A stretch of DNA of 64,000 nt from Xestospongia muta (taxonomy: Eukaryota; Porifera; Demospongiae; Haplosclerida; Petrosiidae), in the NCBI GenBank assembly GCA_963693285.1, contig OY848926.1, positions 4,882,501 through 4,946,500 of the forward strand, read 5' to 3'. A program made the position numbers and the translations under genes. Positions 34,534-64,000 of the stretch are shown here, piece after piece. The notes below the pieces were generated by a model that made no database searches, was not told the DNA's origin, and saw only the letters and a list, made by a program, of their open reading frames with translations. Each line of letters starts with the position of its first letter. Within the stretch, counting starts at the first letter, position 1.

Positions 34534-37500
34534 TCATGGTGCTTTAATCAGAAACCAAGTAATGGTTTCAGGCATCATGGTAAATGAAATCGATATTGAA
34601 TAATCTCGTTGCAGGCTATAAGCTTGTCCAGGCTGTTGACCTTCATGGAAGACAATTGCCGATGTATCCAGTCCAGTATAGTAAAGTGGAAGTGAGAGAT
34701 TACGTGCGAGTGTAAACGATGTAGGATTAAAGACCATAGCAAGACCTCGGTTCTCAATGAATGGATTGACGTGTAAGATGACATCAATATCTAAAGCAGA
34801 AATGAATATCATTGTCATAAGAAAGTGCTAAGATGTTCTGTGTTCTATTCTTGGTATAGCTGGATGGATGCATGATGTCTCTCACCTTGCATATCCGGGC
34901 GTCTTACGTGAACAATATCACTGATCAAAATGTCTCGATATTGTTTGAAGAAAGATACCCATTTCTTAACTATAGCTTGAGATTTTGGTCCATCATATAG
35001 GACATTGCCACGATAACATGCAGCCACACCATACCCCATGTACTGTGCCAGTGCCCATTCGTACTCCAGTAAATGAGATTCTAATGGTTCAAACATAGCG
35101 GCAGATCCACCTGCATGATAAACCACAATAGGTACAAACATCCAGCCTTGTGTTGGTAAGAGGTGATATGTATCATCATACATGCTCTGAAATAAAAATT
35201 AAAAAAAACTAAATGGTTTATAAATGTACAGCTTCATATTTTTAATAGGAAACAAATTTGCCGCTATAATGTGAGAAAGGAAAATTATCTACAATCAGCT
35301 ATGAATAACTTAGTTAACACTTAACAAATATTCTTTGATCATAAAACACTCAATGAATCATTCTACATTAACAATAAACATAAGACTGACCTGTCTGCTG
35401 ACAGTCAAATCCTCCCATCTTGGAAGGCTATACTGATTTTCATTGTAGCCCATTCCCACTTTATTGCCTCCTTGGTAAAAGTAGAAGTCAGGCTGATTTA
35501 TAAATATATTCATATTCTTTAGTTCCTTATACATCTCTCCCTACAGATAGTGAACAATGCATGCATTGCTAATTTTTGCCTTTCTTTTATTGACCTGTAG
35601 TCTTGTTTGCCAGTAAATGCTGTCATCGGCTCCGATGTGATGGTCATGATCTGTAGAACCACAAGATCCTCCACCATATGGTCCATCAGTCTCTAACATA
35701 GAGAGTCCTGTTTGGTTTATAAAATTCATTATGATTCCTCGTAGTTTATCATACCTAGGAGTAAGAGATCATATCATATCAATGCTAAATCAATATCACA
35801 TCATGATCAACGTAAAATCAATGTTGTATCAATGCTAAATCAATATCACATCATGATCAACGTAAAATCAATGTTGTATCAATGCTAAATCAATATCACA
35901 TCATGATCAATGTAAAATCAATGTCGTATCAATGCTGTATTGATACCAAAAAATTGTTGTATCAATGGCAAATTATTCCATGTTAATGCCAAATCAATGT
36001 CATATCAATGCTAAAATAAATACATTATTTGCTAATAGTTGCAATGTCCAAGTAATTTTACCATCCTGATGCAAAGCATGCATTATTTGTGAGCTTGTTA
36101 GTAGCAGGATCCACAGCATCCCATTGTGAACCAACATCGTGACCATAACCCCCATGACCTCTCTCCAAACAAATAAGATCATAACTAAAAAAGAAAAAAA
36201 GGTTCATTACCACAAATTAAATCTTCATAATAAATGTTGAAACAGTACAATATCAAACACTAGAGACACGTTGACATTAACTATAAGACAGATTATTCTC
36301 TTACCCTCCAACTTCTATTCCTTTTGACTTAGCATACTCGATATTCTCCTTAATGTCCTGCAAATACACTGAGCTAGTACTTTCCAAAGAGAACCCAGAA
36401 CCAAAGCTATATATGTACATTTCAAATCCCACCTCAGCCATTTGATCAATTCCCTGTTTAAATCCACTAGAAGTGTTATTTGTAGCATGGAAGAAAATTG
36501 GATTTTCCTGTGTTTGAGGATTGAGAAGCCGGGTCAGTCGATGATGACTAAGACCGACTCTCTCTCGATCATCGGTATCTGTGACTAGTTCTATAACTCT
36601 GAAACTTTCAAATTCTGTCATAGTTTTGTAAGTACCATTGCCTAAAATGACACCAGGACCTGATGGATAATATGTACAGCGTAATATGGGTTCACTAGCA
36701 CCAGCACTCATTAGAGGATCATCTATAAAGTCAATATCAGTGCCATGAGCTTGATCTGTTTCAACATACAGCCATGAACCAGTCATTCCGCTGCCCAATT
36801 CCCATGGCTTTGATAAGAAACTGTAATCCCATGGAGCATACGGCTTTTGAACTGGAAGATATTCTACAACAACAGAATTTATTTCAACAGGAGACTTCGT
36901 ATTCTCATCAATGGATATGCTCATCCATTTAGCTATAATAGGGACACCTTGATACATCTCATAATGCATGGATACAGTAACATCTGCATGTTGAGGAATT
37001 TTGACATTTGCTGGAGCCTTGAAATCAACCTGGAGATGTAGTCCCTTAGGAGGCCAGTTGGCAGTCATTGGAGAGAACCTCAAACCAGGCTCCCAATGGA
37101 AAGGAGCAAGAGGTTCGCTTTGACTATAACGGGTATACTGAAATGCATTTGGATCAGCTGTAATGACCATAGATGAGCGGTTTAGATAAACATGAGTGCT
37201 AGATGTAGTTGACAGTCCTCCAATATTGTATTGAATGCCATCCAGAGTGATATTTGCTTCTGTTGCTATGGTACGGAGTATTGAACGACCAGTGGACTCA
37301 CTTCTAAAGCCAACAGTACCAAAATTTGGAGAGAGTAGAAATTCTCTGGTGATAAGACCGTTGGAGAGGATCAAATGTGATGCATCTGGAGTTGAGAGTG
37401 TGACCTGATAATGAAAAGATTTAAAGTAATAAATATATAATTGATCTATATACTTTTATTTAGTTACCTCATCTTGTATTTCGTGAACTAACCAATCTGG

Positions 37501-37566
37501 GGGCTTAGAAAAACAAACATTTACTAGAAGAACTATGACAAAAGCTATTGTAATGAGTGAATGCAT
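34534..37566 (-). CDS. Secreted putative glycoside hydrolase (alpha-galactosidase clan-like)
   Basis: The gene starts at 37566 with a signal peptide (MHSLITIAFVIVLLVNVCFS). A large second exon (about 37404-36304) encodes a beta-sandwich-like N-terminal region with FLLSPNFGTVGFRSE-type strands, then the beginning of a barrel. Exons at about 36180-36085 (YDLICLERGHGGYGHD), 35754-35596 (LSMLETDGPYGGG), 35540-35390, 35186-34885 and 34795-34534 complete a TIM-barrel-like enzyme and a C-terminal beta domain. The Asp in LETDGP is a candidate catalytic residue, and GHGGYGHDVGSQ is a likely active-site loop. The overall plan resembles clan GH-D (GH27/36) or related enzymes, but the exact family is not certain. 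It stands head-to-head with CYBC1, 56 bp apart, and tail-to-tail with the sulfatase, which fits glycan turnover. Confidence 0.5.
35780..35930. repeat. 50 bp tandem repeat, three copies
   Basis: Units start with caatgctaaatcaatatcac at 35780, 35830 and 35880 in an intron of the glycoside hydrolase gene. Related half-units continue to about 36015. Confidence 0.9.
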
Positions 37567-37622
37567 CTTGCAAAAAAGGAAGTCGTAATAGACACGCCCA
37601 TAAGTTCTATCCGTGTAAAGCC
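37567..37622. promoter_or_regulatory. Putative bidirectional promoter, glycoside hydrolase / CYBC1
   Basis: Only 56 bp lie between divergent start codons, so 5' UTRs must be tiny or the transcripts overlap. Confidence 0.4.
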
Positions 37623-38447
37623 ATGGGAATATTCAGCAATTATTACATGTATGTTGTCCATCAAGATGAAAATATTCTCCATCTTAGAAGAGATCCAACC
37701 TGGAAGTCTTTGGTTCTTTTTCTTGGTGAGTTGACGTTTTTATTAATTTTAATAGTGTCTCCTTCTACAGTTCTATGGGCAATCACTCATTTTGTATCTC
37801 TTCAAGCACGTAAGACACATATTGTTAATATTAGGAGTGTATCCAAATGTTAAACTAATGAAATGTCCAAAATCTAATACTATCAGTTATAGGAACATAA
37901 TCAAAAGTTGGGGGGGGGGGGGGGAGCTAACGTAGCCTCGCATGACCAAAAACCTTTACTAATGACTTGAAACAAGACAATATTAACACTTCATTATCAT
38001 TATAAGGTTATTATGTCAGTACTACTTGGAAACGTTGGAAGGGCTTAGCTACCCTTTTTAAAGGGGGGAAGGCTGAGCCCCCATAGCCTCCTTCTTGAAA
38101 GTTAAGAGGGCTGAAACCCCCCTAGCCCCCTCCTATTTCTATGTTATCAGTGGTGTAGACTGAAATGTTATACTTTCTTTGCAGAATATCCTTACTTAGG
38201 GTACTTGTGTTATGCTCTAGGGCTGTGGTTTTGTTATTTAGCAACTGAAAAACATGAAGTATGTCCTTCCTTTTCCTCTCTCATTATAGGATGTTCTATT
38301 AAATTGTTCTTTTTGTAATTCAGGAATGTATTTTTGACAAACAAAAAGGCACTATCACTATGATGAATGCTCGTATATTACAGAAACACACTATCAACTA
38401 CCGTAGGAGAAGTAAGAAATACATGAACTTATATATATATATAATAT

Positions 38448-38519
<72 letters not shown>

Positions 38520-39197
38520 TTAATAAAACATTCACAAATAATCAGAGAATGGTACAAGATCATTTTATGATAGTTTCAGATTGTATGCGTTCTAGTCTGT
38601 CTACAATAAAATTGATAGTTAATATTGTTATAATGTTTGATGACGTTTTGTCTTGAATTTTCAATAGTTGTCTCTGAGCTTAAAGAAGTTGTTTCCGTCA
38701 ATATTGAAAGTGTCAAGCCAACCATTTTAGGAACAGCACATCAGGTAACATACTGTATTATACAACAATATCTATCAATGATCATTAGGTTGTCTTATTG
38801 TATGTTACTGGACTGAAGTTATCAGTAACAGCAGCTGCTACTTATGGAGATAAGAAGTAAGCAAACAAAGTGTCCCAGCCAAAATTAGTAAAGAACCTTC
38901 TGTATAAGGAGGCCTCACATTTAATAGGAATCTGTAGCTATCTATACAGGGGCTTATTGGGTTTAATTAAGATATAAGATAGTATGTAGTGACCTCTGAA
39001 TATAGGATACTATTATTTAATTAATTAACCCTTTGAGACCTAAGTTTGGGCCAGTTGGTTGTGTATTTAATATTTGATTTTTTTCAAGGTTACATGAAGA
39101 CATTGCTAAGACAATTAGAGATTTTCTGAATGTGAAGGTACTTGGCTTAGATAGCTGTTCAAGTAATGAGATAGAAGAAGACAAGAAAACAGATTAA
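37623..39197 (+). CDS. CYBC1: Cytochrome b-245 chaperone (EROS) orthologue
   Basis: Seven exons encode about 180 residues. An N-terminal part with RRDPTWKS is followed by two membrane helices (VLFLGELTF-type; then GYLCYALGLWFCYLA near 38195-38240). The family core follows: EECIFDKQKGTITMMNARIL (about 38323 on), then VVSVNIES, LLYVTGLKLSVT, and a C-terminal helix (LHEDIAKTIRDFLNV) with an acidic tail ending at TAA 39195-39197. Order and motifs match CYBC1/EROS, an ER protein that stabilises the gp91phox-p22phox NADPH oxidase heterodimer and some receptors in mammals. The first intron after exon 1 is only about 46 bp; a later intron holds a long (TA)n tract and another the G/C-rich repeat. It is tail-to-tail with MRPS18C. 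Confidence 0.8.
37905..37925. repeat. Poly-G run
   Basis: About 18 consecutive G residues lie in a CYBC1 intron, the longest G homopolymer in the window. It could form a G-quadruplex and may mark the end of an interspersed element. Confidence 0.8.
38037..38140. repeat. G/C-rich inverted element in CYBC1 intron
   Basis: G-runs and C-runs alternate (aaggggggaaggctgagccccc, then gaaacccccctagccccctcc), with ttgaaagttaagaggg in the middle. The pattern recalls the insertion at 20366-20436. Confidence 0.5.
38430..38513. repeat. (TA)n microsatellite
   Basis: An almost pure TA run of about 80 bp lies in a CYBC1 intron. Confidence 0.95.
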
Positions 39198-39323
39198 TTC
39201 AGTCAGCAGTTTACAGGTTTACATTGTAAATTCTAATTTGCTATAAAAGATGAGTCATAACACAATTTATTCTGCTGATTCAATAATACTATTATTAAAG
39301 AAGTCATTGTTATAATTAAATTA

Positions 39324-40194
39324 TTAAAACAATTTAGGGTCATCGAGATACTCTGGTAGTTTAGATGTATAGGGCATGAAACCTACAATAAAGATGAAAT
39401 AAATTCTAATAACATTGTGTAAAAGATGAACTATTAATTAGCTGTGTAGTATTACTGACCCATTGTTCTAGATCTCTTAATAGCTTTAGCTATTTCTCTT
39501 TGTTTCTTCATACATATTTCTAACAAAGATATCATTTTGTCTTGTTAATATATATGTACGTTAAGTACTTGTAAAAGTTCTAGGCAGAATCATTCCAGTT
39601 TGAGAGGAGACAAATTGAGACAATAATCTTGAATTCTGTTTGTAAAGGAAATACTGAAATATTTCACTGTAAAAATTAATGTGTCATATTAACAACTGAT
39701 TTATAGCTTACATGGATGGATGGATTACTATGAAATTTAGACTTTCTGTGAATTACTCACTGTGTAATTTATTGGTATATTGTACATGCAAACCAATTAT
39801 ACAGTGAGTAGTTCACATATACTCTAGATTCCATAACAATCCAACTATTTAAAATACAAATTAATTGTTAAAATAATTAATTTTTACAGCGTAGTTTGTA
39901 GTCCATAATATAACCTTATAATCAATGTTGATTTTATTGGAACAGAGGCAATTACTAGGACAGTTATTGATGCCATTTTCAATCACTTTCTTTGGAGTTT
40001 TCACTTCTCTATTATTGATAACATTATTTTTTTCTTCTTCAATTAAACTCTGAAATGATGAGTGTCGTAAATATACAATAGATTATTATTAACATCATTT
40101 GAATATGCAATGTCATCAACAACATAACTCACTCCTTGTGATGTTTGATCTTGTACAGTACTCAAATAGTCTAGTATGTAGAATAATATTATTG

Positions 40195-40242
<48 letters not shown>

Positions 40243-40394
40243 AAACAATAGCTACGTTATTAAAATTTACATCTTAAATTAATAAAAATAAATACTCTAT
40301 TGACATTTTTACTTTGAGATATAGAAATTAGCCTGTAGCTTGGTCTTATGATGAATACTTGATACAGAAGGCTCAAAGGTTTATTCACGATCAT
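39324..40394 (-). CDS. MRPS18C: Mitochondrial small ribosomal subunit protein bS18m
   Basis: Five small exons read from ATG at 40394. Exon 1 gives a basic, hydrophobic presequence (YQVFIIRPSYRLIS), as expected for mitochondrial import. Exons near 40176-40131 and 40050-39911 lead to a cysteine-rich NCPSNCLCSNK stretch and NIDYK. The exon near 39650-39593 gives NSRLLSQFVSSQTGMILPR. After a ~49 bp intron, ICMKKQREIAKAIKRSR and MGFMPYTSKLPEYLDDPKLF follow, ending at TAA 39324-39326. The KKQREIAKAIKRSR helix and the GFMPYT motif are the S18 signature, and the DYK...LLSQFVS region is typical of the C paralogue. The product belongs in the mitochondrial 28S subunit. It shares a 68 bp divergent promoter region with URB1. 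Confidence 0.85.
40198..40248. repeat. (TA)n microsatellite
   Basis: A TA-rich run of about 48 bp lies in the first intron of MRPS18C. Confidence 0.9.
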
Positions 40395-40462
40395 GGTCAC
40401 GCCCACTAACTTACACGTGGACTAGTGCTTACTGCGCATGCTCAAAGCTCACGTTGGACAGC
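40395..40462. promoter_or_regulatory. Putative bidirectional promoter, MRPS18C / URB1
   Basis: A 68 bp gap lies between divergent ATGs of a mitochondrial ribosomal protein and a nucleolar ribosome-assembly protein. It is more GC-rich than its surroundings (gcgcatgctcaaagctcacg). Confidence 0.45.
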
Positions 40463-55495
<15,033 letters not shown>

Positions 55496-55726
55496 ATTAT
55501 TTTTGAGTTAAAAGTCATCATTATATAGTGATTATCATGATCAATGTAATGGTTGCCATTAGTTACTTTTTGATTTCTTTTTACTCAGCTGCAATCAAGA
55601 GGAAATCATACAATAACTCGAGTGATTGGTAGCTCACTTTTCTTGTCTTTCCTTTACTTTGTGTGATAGTACTTTTACTGCTAAGTGGCTTTTCTATGCA
55701 AGGCAAAATGTTATAATTTAATTGAA

Positions 55727-56348
55727 CTAAAATCTGTTTAACTCACTCCATCCAAATGGTTTCCATCTTTGTTTCAAACCTAGTGGTGTTGTTACAGTTC
55801 TTGTATTAAATCGTGGTCGTTTAGTTTTATTTATTTCTATTGATCTCTTTATAACTATCTCTCCTTTACACTTGGGTCCTAAAATAAGATACTCCATAAC
55901 TGTCAATACTTGGTACCTTACCAAGAGAGAGTTTTCCAGTCTTTCCACTGGGAATTATGGGAACAATGTTATTCTAGTGGTTATAAACATTGCTCATAAC
56001 TTAAATAACACCCATAATATTTTACACACCTGTTTGGGATCTTGTTTTGCTGTTGAAAAGACATATTTAGTCTGCAGAAATTGTGAGTAAATTTAATAAT
56101 TTTATTACTAACTTCAGTAGAAGACTCTAACTCTTGCTCAATGGAAGAATCATTTATGATATGCAATTTTTGACCAGCTAATTTCTGTAGCTGAACCTAG
56201 AAATGAAAATTAAGTGCCATAAATGTTATCTACGTGTAGAATGATTTACTTCAAAAGGTAAAGATATCAACCACAACTCCTTTCCAGCAAGTTGCAATGG
56301 TTTCAGTTTGAGTGACTCCAAATCTTGATCAATGTCGAGAGCCATCAT
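55727..56348 (-). CDS. POLR1G: RNA polymerase I subunit RPA34/POLR1G-like
   Basis: Five small exons give about 150 residues. The start is taken at 56348 (MMALDIDQDLESLKLKPLQL). Exon 1 continues with GKELWLISLPFE. The next exon gives VQLQKLAGQKLHI, then TKYVFSTAKQDPKQ, NNIVPIIPSGKTGKLSLG and PKCKGEIVIKRSIE, and the end is TTPLGLKQRWKPFGW with stop at 55727-55729. The ELWLI-P pattern, the following LAGQKL, the CKG strand and the terminal PLGLK-R--PFG motif match the RPA34 domain of the Pol I A49/A34.5 subcomplex. The long basic tail of vertebrate proteins is absent, so the size is closer to that of the fungal subunit. It is head-to-head with CDC23. Confidence 0.55.
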
Positions 56349-56424
56349 CACATGGACACATTTTAGAATAGGAGTGGCCTTCCTTGCTAGTAGACACACC
56401 TCTAACTGATTGCTGTATACCACA
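56349..56424. promoter_or_regulatory. Putative bidirectional promoter, POLR1G-like / CDC23
   Basis: A 76 bp gap lies between the chosen divergent start codons. An open frame on the - strand runs through it into the first CDC23 exon but has no ATG there. Confidence 0.4.
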
Positions 56425-59516
<3,092 letters not shown>

Positions 59517-60118
59517 AAATATTGAATGTATCATAATAATGACTCTCTATAATTGAATGTACTATATAAATAGTACCCTCCCAAGTAATGAAGCATGCAT
59601 ATTAAACTCTAAATTTCATTTAATAAAGTATCAATTAACAACAGTGATTATAGTAAATAATAATAACCATTGTGTCTACAGTTCTGGCAGAAAACACAAT
59701 ACTTTAACAATTAATACTATACATTGAACCTCGGAAACTAGTTTTATATTAAAGTATGGCTGTTTCTGTCAGGACAGTTATCCACAGCATTAATAATAAC
59801 CATTGTGTCTCAATGTATTTTATGTTTCTTCCTTGTTAATGTAAGAACTATTTGACTACAAGTTTTAAAAGATAATTTTTTATCACACTAGTAATAATGA
59901 CAGAGAACTAAAAATGTCACAAAAATCAAATCTACGGATGAAATTAAAGAACAGAGGACTATTACCTCTAAAAATGAATTGAAATTAAAAGTCCTGATCT
60001 ACTAATTAGCTAAGAATGAAATCAAGTCTTTTAATTGGCAAATCAAAAATTAATTATCTAAACTACGGCAAAATGATTAAAAGTCTATCTACTAAATCGA
60101 CAACAAATGATAAGTTTT
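59517..60118. other. Tail-to-tail spacer between CDC23 and myosin
   Basis: No gene is seen. It should hold both 3' UTRs; an aataaa polyadenylation-type signal lies near 59621 on +. Confidence 0.5.
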
Positions 60119-63100
60119 CTAATCATCTTCAACTTCATCTTTGGAAGGCTAAAGGAAGAGAAATAAGTAATATCTTCACTTGTACATATGACAGATTTAA
60201 GTGGTGTCTTAGGTAAACAAACCTTAGTTCGAGACCTTGAACTAGCTCCACCACCAGAACGCAGTTTGCTCAGCTGAGCACTCAAATTGCTGTTTTCTTG
60301 TTCAGCCTCTTCCAAAGATGACTTCAATGTGCGAAGTTTGCGCTGCAGAGTCTCAACCTCAGACTCACATTCCTCCTTGTCACGTTTAACATTACGGATC
60401 TTGCCATTGAGGGAGTTGACTTGATCTTGAAGACGTTGAGCATTGCTCTTTTCTTCCTCCATAAGGGCTTGGACTTCTTTGTAGCGACGGTCACTCCTAG
60501 TAATAAAAACAATGATAAATTAAAACCAGGGCTTCATTTGATATCTAAAACTCACTTTTTCAGATTTCTCTGGGCATCACTCCTAGATTTAGTCTCAGTC
60601 TCAAGTTCTGATTCCAGTTCCTGGATCTGAAAGAGAATCCACCAGTAAACCAGACAATCTAAAAAAACCTCCTTACCCTTTGTTGGAGTTTGGTTGCCTC
60701 CCTCTTTGCTGACTTGGTAGCATTGGCCACATCTTCTTCCAATTTTGTATTTAACTCTTTTACTTGTTGTTCTAAACTAGACTAAAGTAATATGATAATA
60801 ATGTGGTTTTCAAGAGATGGTGTTATTAACATACTTTAGCTTTTGTAACAGAGTTAAGTTCATCTTTTTGGTTCATGTTCTCAGATTGAAGTCGAGTGAC
60901 CTAGTAGTGAGTAGATTGTATCATACTTTGTAATTTCCCAGCATTATTACAATACCTGTTCCATTGATTTACGTAGTCGTTCAGCATTTTCACGATTTTC
61001 AGTTTCAATTTCTTCATATTCTTCTTGTAGAGTTGTCAGCTGTTGTTCAGCTTTTCTTTTTCCAGCCTGCAGACTATCTTTGGCAGATTGAAGTTCAGCA
61101 AGTCTTTCTTGGCTCTCAGTACGTTCAGCATCAATAGTTTTCAATTGACGATGTATCTAATAATAACAAACAGTGAGCATTATTACATCTCACTAAACAA
61201 AACTGATTACCTGTTCATTGTTACTGCGCAGTTCCTCCACTTCAATTGTCAAATCGTTGGCACGTTTTTCAGCTTTGGTAGCAAGTTGATGCTGTTCTTC
61301 TCGTTGGCGAATTTCTTCATCTAATCGAGCATTCAGATCCTTGACCTGTTGCTGCAGTTTCTTCAAACTCTTTGCAGCATCACTAGCACTCTAAAAAGAC
61401 AGTAAAATTCCTCAAAAAATTTTGTATATTGTATATATACCTTTTGAGCACTTTCCAAGTTTCCTTCGAGTTCGTAGCAACGATCTTCAACAGTTTTCTT
61501 TTGACGGTTAGCATCGTTTTTAGCTTTGTTCTCCTCTTCCAAAGATTGCTGCAAGGCCTCCAATTGTCTTTGATGGTTCTTCCTAAAAGTCACAATGGAG
61601 ATATTGCATAACTATGTTTTGCCTCTTTACAACTCATTACCTCATAGAATCCATTTCATCATCTTTCTCTCCAAGTTTTCGGTCTGTTTCTTGTTTGTGT
61701 TGAGTGATTTCCAACTGAAGACGCAAGACGGTGTTCTGTTCCTGCTCCAACTGACCTTCGTTTTCCTAAAAAGGTAGTAATATTGTAGTCTAGAGCAATG
61801 ACGACAATTTCTGACTAACCTCCATAAGCAGATTGAGTTCCTCTAACTCTTGTTGTAACTTCTTCTTTGCTTTCTCCAAATCATGAACACTGGCACCACC
61901 TTCAGTCAACTGCTTTTCAAGATCGCTCAAATCATCTACACAAAGAAAGACAACAAAGTTAAGTCACACTTCACTACCATACACAATACATAATAAATAC
62001 TCAGCATAATAGTACTTACTCTGAAGTCGTTTGTTATCTTTAGTCATGGTCTCCAGCTCATCACGTAAATCTTCGTGTTCATTCTTCAATTTGAGCAACT
62101 ATAGGGGCATATGGTATTATGTCAGAGTGAACAGTGTTCCTAACTCACCTCAGTGCTATAGCCACGAGATTCAGATCGGCTAACATCCAATTCTTGTTGA
62201 CTAGCTTCAAACTTGGACTTCCATTCATTGATTTGTTGGTCAATGGCCTTCTTCTTTTTCTCCCATGCAGCAGTAGCATTACGTTCCTAATATGAAGTGA
62301 TGATATACTAGCAACTATTAGTGAATTCTATTACCTTTTCTAAGTCCAAGGAAACGTCTTCCAATTCAGCAGCAATGCGATTTTTGGTCTTTTCAAGAGA
62401 GGAATACTTGCTCTCGTTTGCAGACAACTGCTCTTGAAGATCTTTCAATTGATTTTGAAGTTTGCGTCTAACAACAAAACATAATAATTTTCAAATGTTA
62501 ATTGAAAATTAATTAAGAAAATGTTTTTTTTCACAACAACAATACGCACTTGTTTTCTTCAAGTTCTTCCATTTTAGGATTAATTTCAGAATCAAACTTG
62601 CTCTTCCATTGAGTTACCTCTCCTTTAGCAGTTGATAATTGTTTCATTATATCACTTTTGCTCTCCTGTTCTTCTTCTAATGATTCCTGCAGGTTATCAA
62701 TGTCGGCTTGAGCTTGCTTCAACTTGGACTGTGCATCTAGTTTAGCCTAGAAGAGATAACAGAGAGAGAAAAGACAAAGTCTCATTTTCTACTTCAAAAC
62801 TCTGTACATTAATTTAACTGGTGTCGTTAACAATATTCATAGTCCATTCAATGCAGTAAAAACATACACTATTTTCACTATTAAGTTCAGATTTAGTGTC
62901 TTCAAGTTGAGATTCCAATTGTTGTTTAGTCTTTGTAAGAGATGAGACTTTGCTCTCTGCTTCAGCCAACTGTTGACTAAGTTCAGAATTTTCACTTTGA
63001 ATTTTGCTCTGAGTTGCTTCCAATGCAGCCACAGCTTGTTCAGCTCCATTAGCCTAAAAATAAGATAAGTCAAATCAACAAGAGAACATCACACTTACTT

Positions 63101-64000
63101 TTGAATTAGCTTCTGCCAGTTGTTCTTCAAGTTGCCGCACTTTACGTTCAGTTGTAGTCTATAAAGTGTTAAAAGATGATAAAATGACAAGGACCTGTCA
63201 TCTCTACCTTGTATTTCTGAAGATCCTCTAAGTTTTTCACAAGGTCATCGTGTTCGTTGGTAAGAGACCCTTTCTCTTTCTCAAGTCTAGAGAACATTGA
63301 TAAGAGGTGTTAAAAAAATAAACATAACATACTTGGCTTTAGCTTTTTGGACATTTTGTAGCTGTTCCTCTAATTCTCCAATATTGTCTGTGTGTTTCTT
63401 TCGAAGATCTGAAATTGATTTTTCATACTCTTCAATCTGACTTTGATGTTCTTTGCGTGTTTTTTCCAATTCAGACTCTCGTTTTCGATTCAATTCAATC
63501 TTATTTTGATAAGAAACAAACAGTAATTTAATACCACAAGTTTTTGATAAGAAACAAACAGTAATTTAATATCACAAGTAATGAATTACCACCATCATCT
63601 TTAACCAACCTGTGCATCTTTGATGCCTCCTTGTTCCTCTAGCCTTTCATGAAGATCTTCAAGCTCTTTCATAAGGTCAGCTTTTTGTTTCTCAACTTTT
63701 TGACGCATTCGTTTTTCATTCTCCAAATCCTCTTCAAGCTCCTCAATCCTAGCCTATAGATGCATACATTATATTGGACATTTATACATCATTAGCACAC
63801 TAACCTCAAGTTCTCGAATCTTTCTGTTAAGTGCTGCAATTTCAGAAGAGTCATCCTCAGTTTTTTGTTGCAATGCACTAATTTCTTTTTCTCTCCTGTT
63901 GAGATAAGAGAGAAATCAAACGTAAGATTTTGCTATCATTTTTCTTACGCTGTAACAGTTTTTTCAAGCTCTTCTTTGGCATGGTTGAGCTCATCACAAG
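60119..64000 (-). CDS. Myosin II heavy chain, rod and tail (3' part; continues beyond window)
   Basis: About twenty short exons on the - strand encode continuous heptad coiled coil, for example [14 protein letters not shown] (about 63360), [16 protein letters not shown] (62690), [19 protein letters not shown] (61050) and [15 protein letters not shown] (60430). The rod ends with [17 protein letters not shown] and a short nonhelical tailpiece; after an intron the last exon adds PSKDEVEDD and stops at 60119-60121. This matches conventional myosin II tails, which assemble into bipolar filaments. Whether it is the non-muscle or the striated-type orthologue cannot be told without the motor domain, which lies past 64000. 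Introns are 45-150 bp, and one contains a 38 bp direct duplication. Confidence 0.88.
63503..63578. repeat. 38 bp direct duplication in myosin intron
   Basis: Two copies of ttttgataagaaacaaacag plus following bases (63504 and 63542) differ at one position. Confidence 0.9.

Noticed and set aside
35780..35930. Regular 50 bp repeats (also 40 bp repeats at 58751) as a CRISPR array
   Set aside because: The units are directly adjacent with no unique spacers and lie in introns of eukaryotic genes.

Overview
The window looks like nuclear DNA from an early-branching animal, most likely a demosponge with a compact genome of the Amphimedon type. That is an inference from gene content and architecture, not from a database match. 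The support is: AT-rich sequence; many genes cut by 45-100 bp GT/AG introns; neighbouring genes arranged head-to-head with 50-105 bp between start codons; animal-type chitin synthases carrying the SWGTRE motif; and clear animal or eukaryotic orthologues (CYBC1/EROS, MRPS18C, URB1, CDC23/APC8, a GNS-type sulfatase, a myosin II rod).

Region 1 (1-29650) is a recently expanded cluster of two gene families. There are four large multi-exon chitin synthase genes with C-terminal SAM domains: one partial on +, three on -. One orphan chitin synthase 3' fragment is also present. The second family is intronless P-loop GTPases on +: four intact, one dead full-length copy and one 3' fragment. Three times a chitin synthase (-) stands head-to-head with a GTPase (+), so the duplicated unit appears to be a divergent pair. 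The third chitin synthase has an in-frame stop between its SAM domains, the first GTPase partner is a pseudogene, and the copies are mosaics of each other, which suggests gene conversion. A ~980 bp segment (GTPase 3' end plus a conserved noncoding cassette) is duplicated at 23237 and 28673.

Region 2 (29801-40394) holds single-copy genes in divergent pairs. A secreted PDI-like thioredoxin-fold protein (-) faces an N-acetylglucosamine-6-sulfatase-like gene (+). A secreted putative glycoside hydrolase (-) faces CYBC1/EROS (+). MRPS18C (-) faces URB1 (+).

Region 3 (40463-55495) is URB1, a very large ribosome-biogenesis gene. Its one long intron (about 44510-49590) contains, on the opposite strand, a cluster of small unrecognised multi-span membrane protein genes and a dead copy. 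Long (CT)n tracts sit just upstream of its splice acceptors.

Region 4 (55727-64000) holds a short RPA34/POLR1G-like gene (-) head-to-head with CDC23/APC8 (+), then the 3' part of a myosin II heavy chain gene (-) whose motor domain lies beyond the window. No tRNA, rRNA or CRISPR was seen. Exon edges are read by eye from GT/AG signals and comparison between paralogues, and are approximate.
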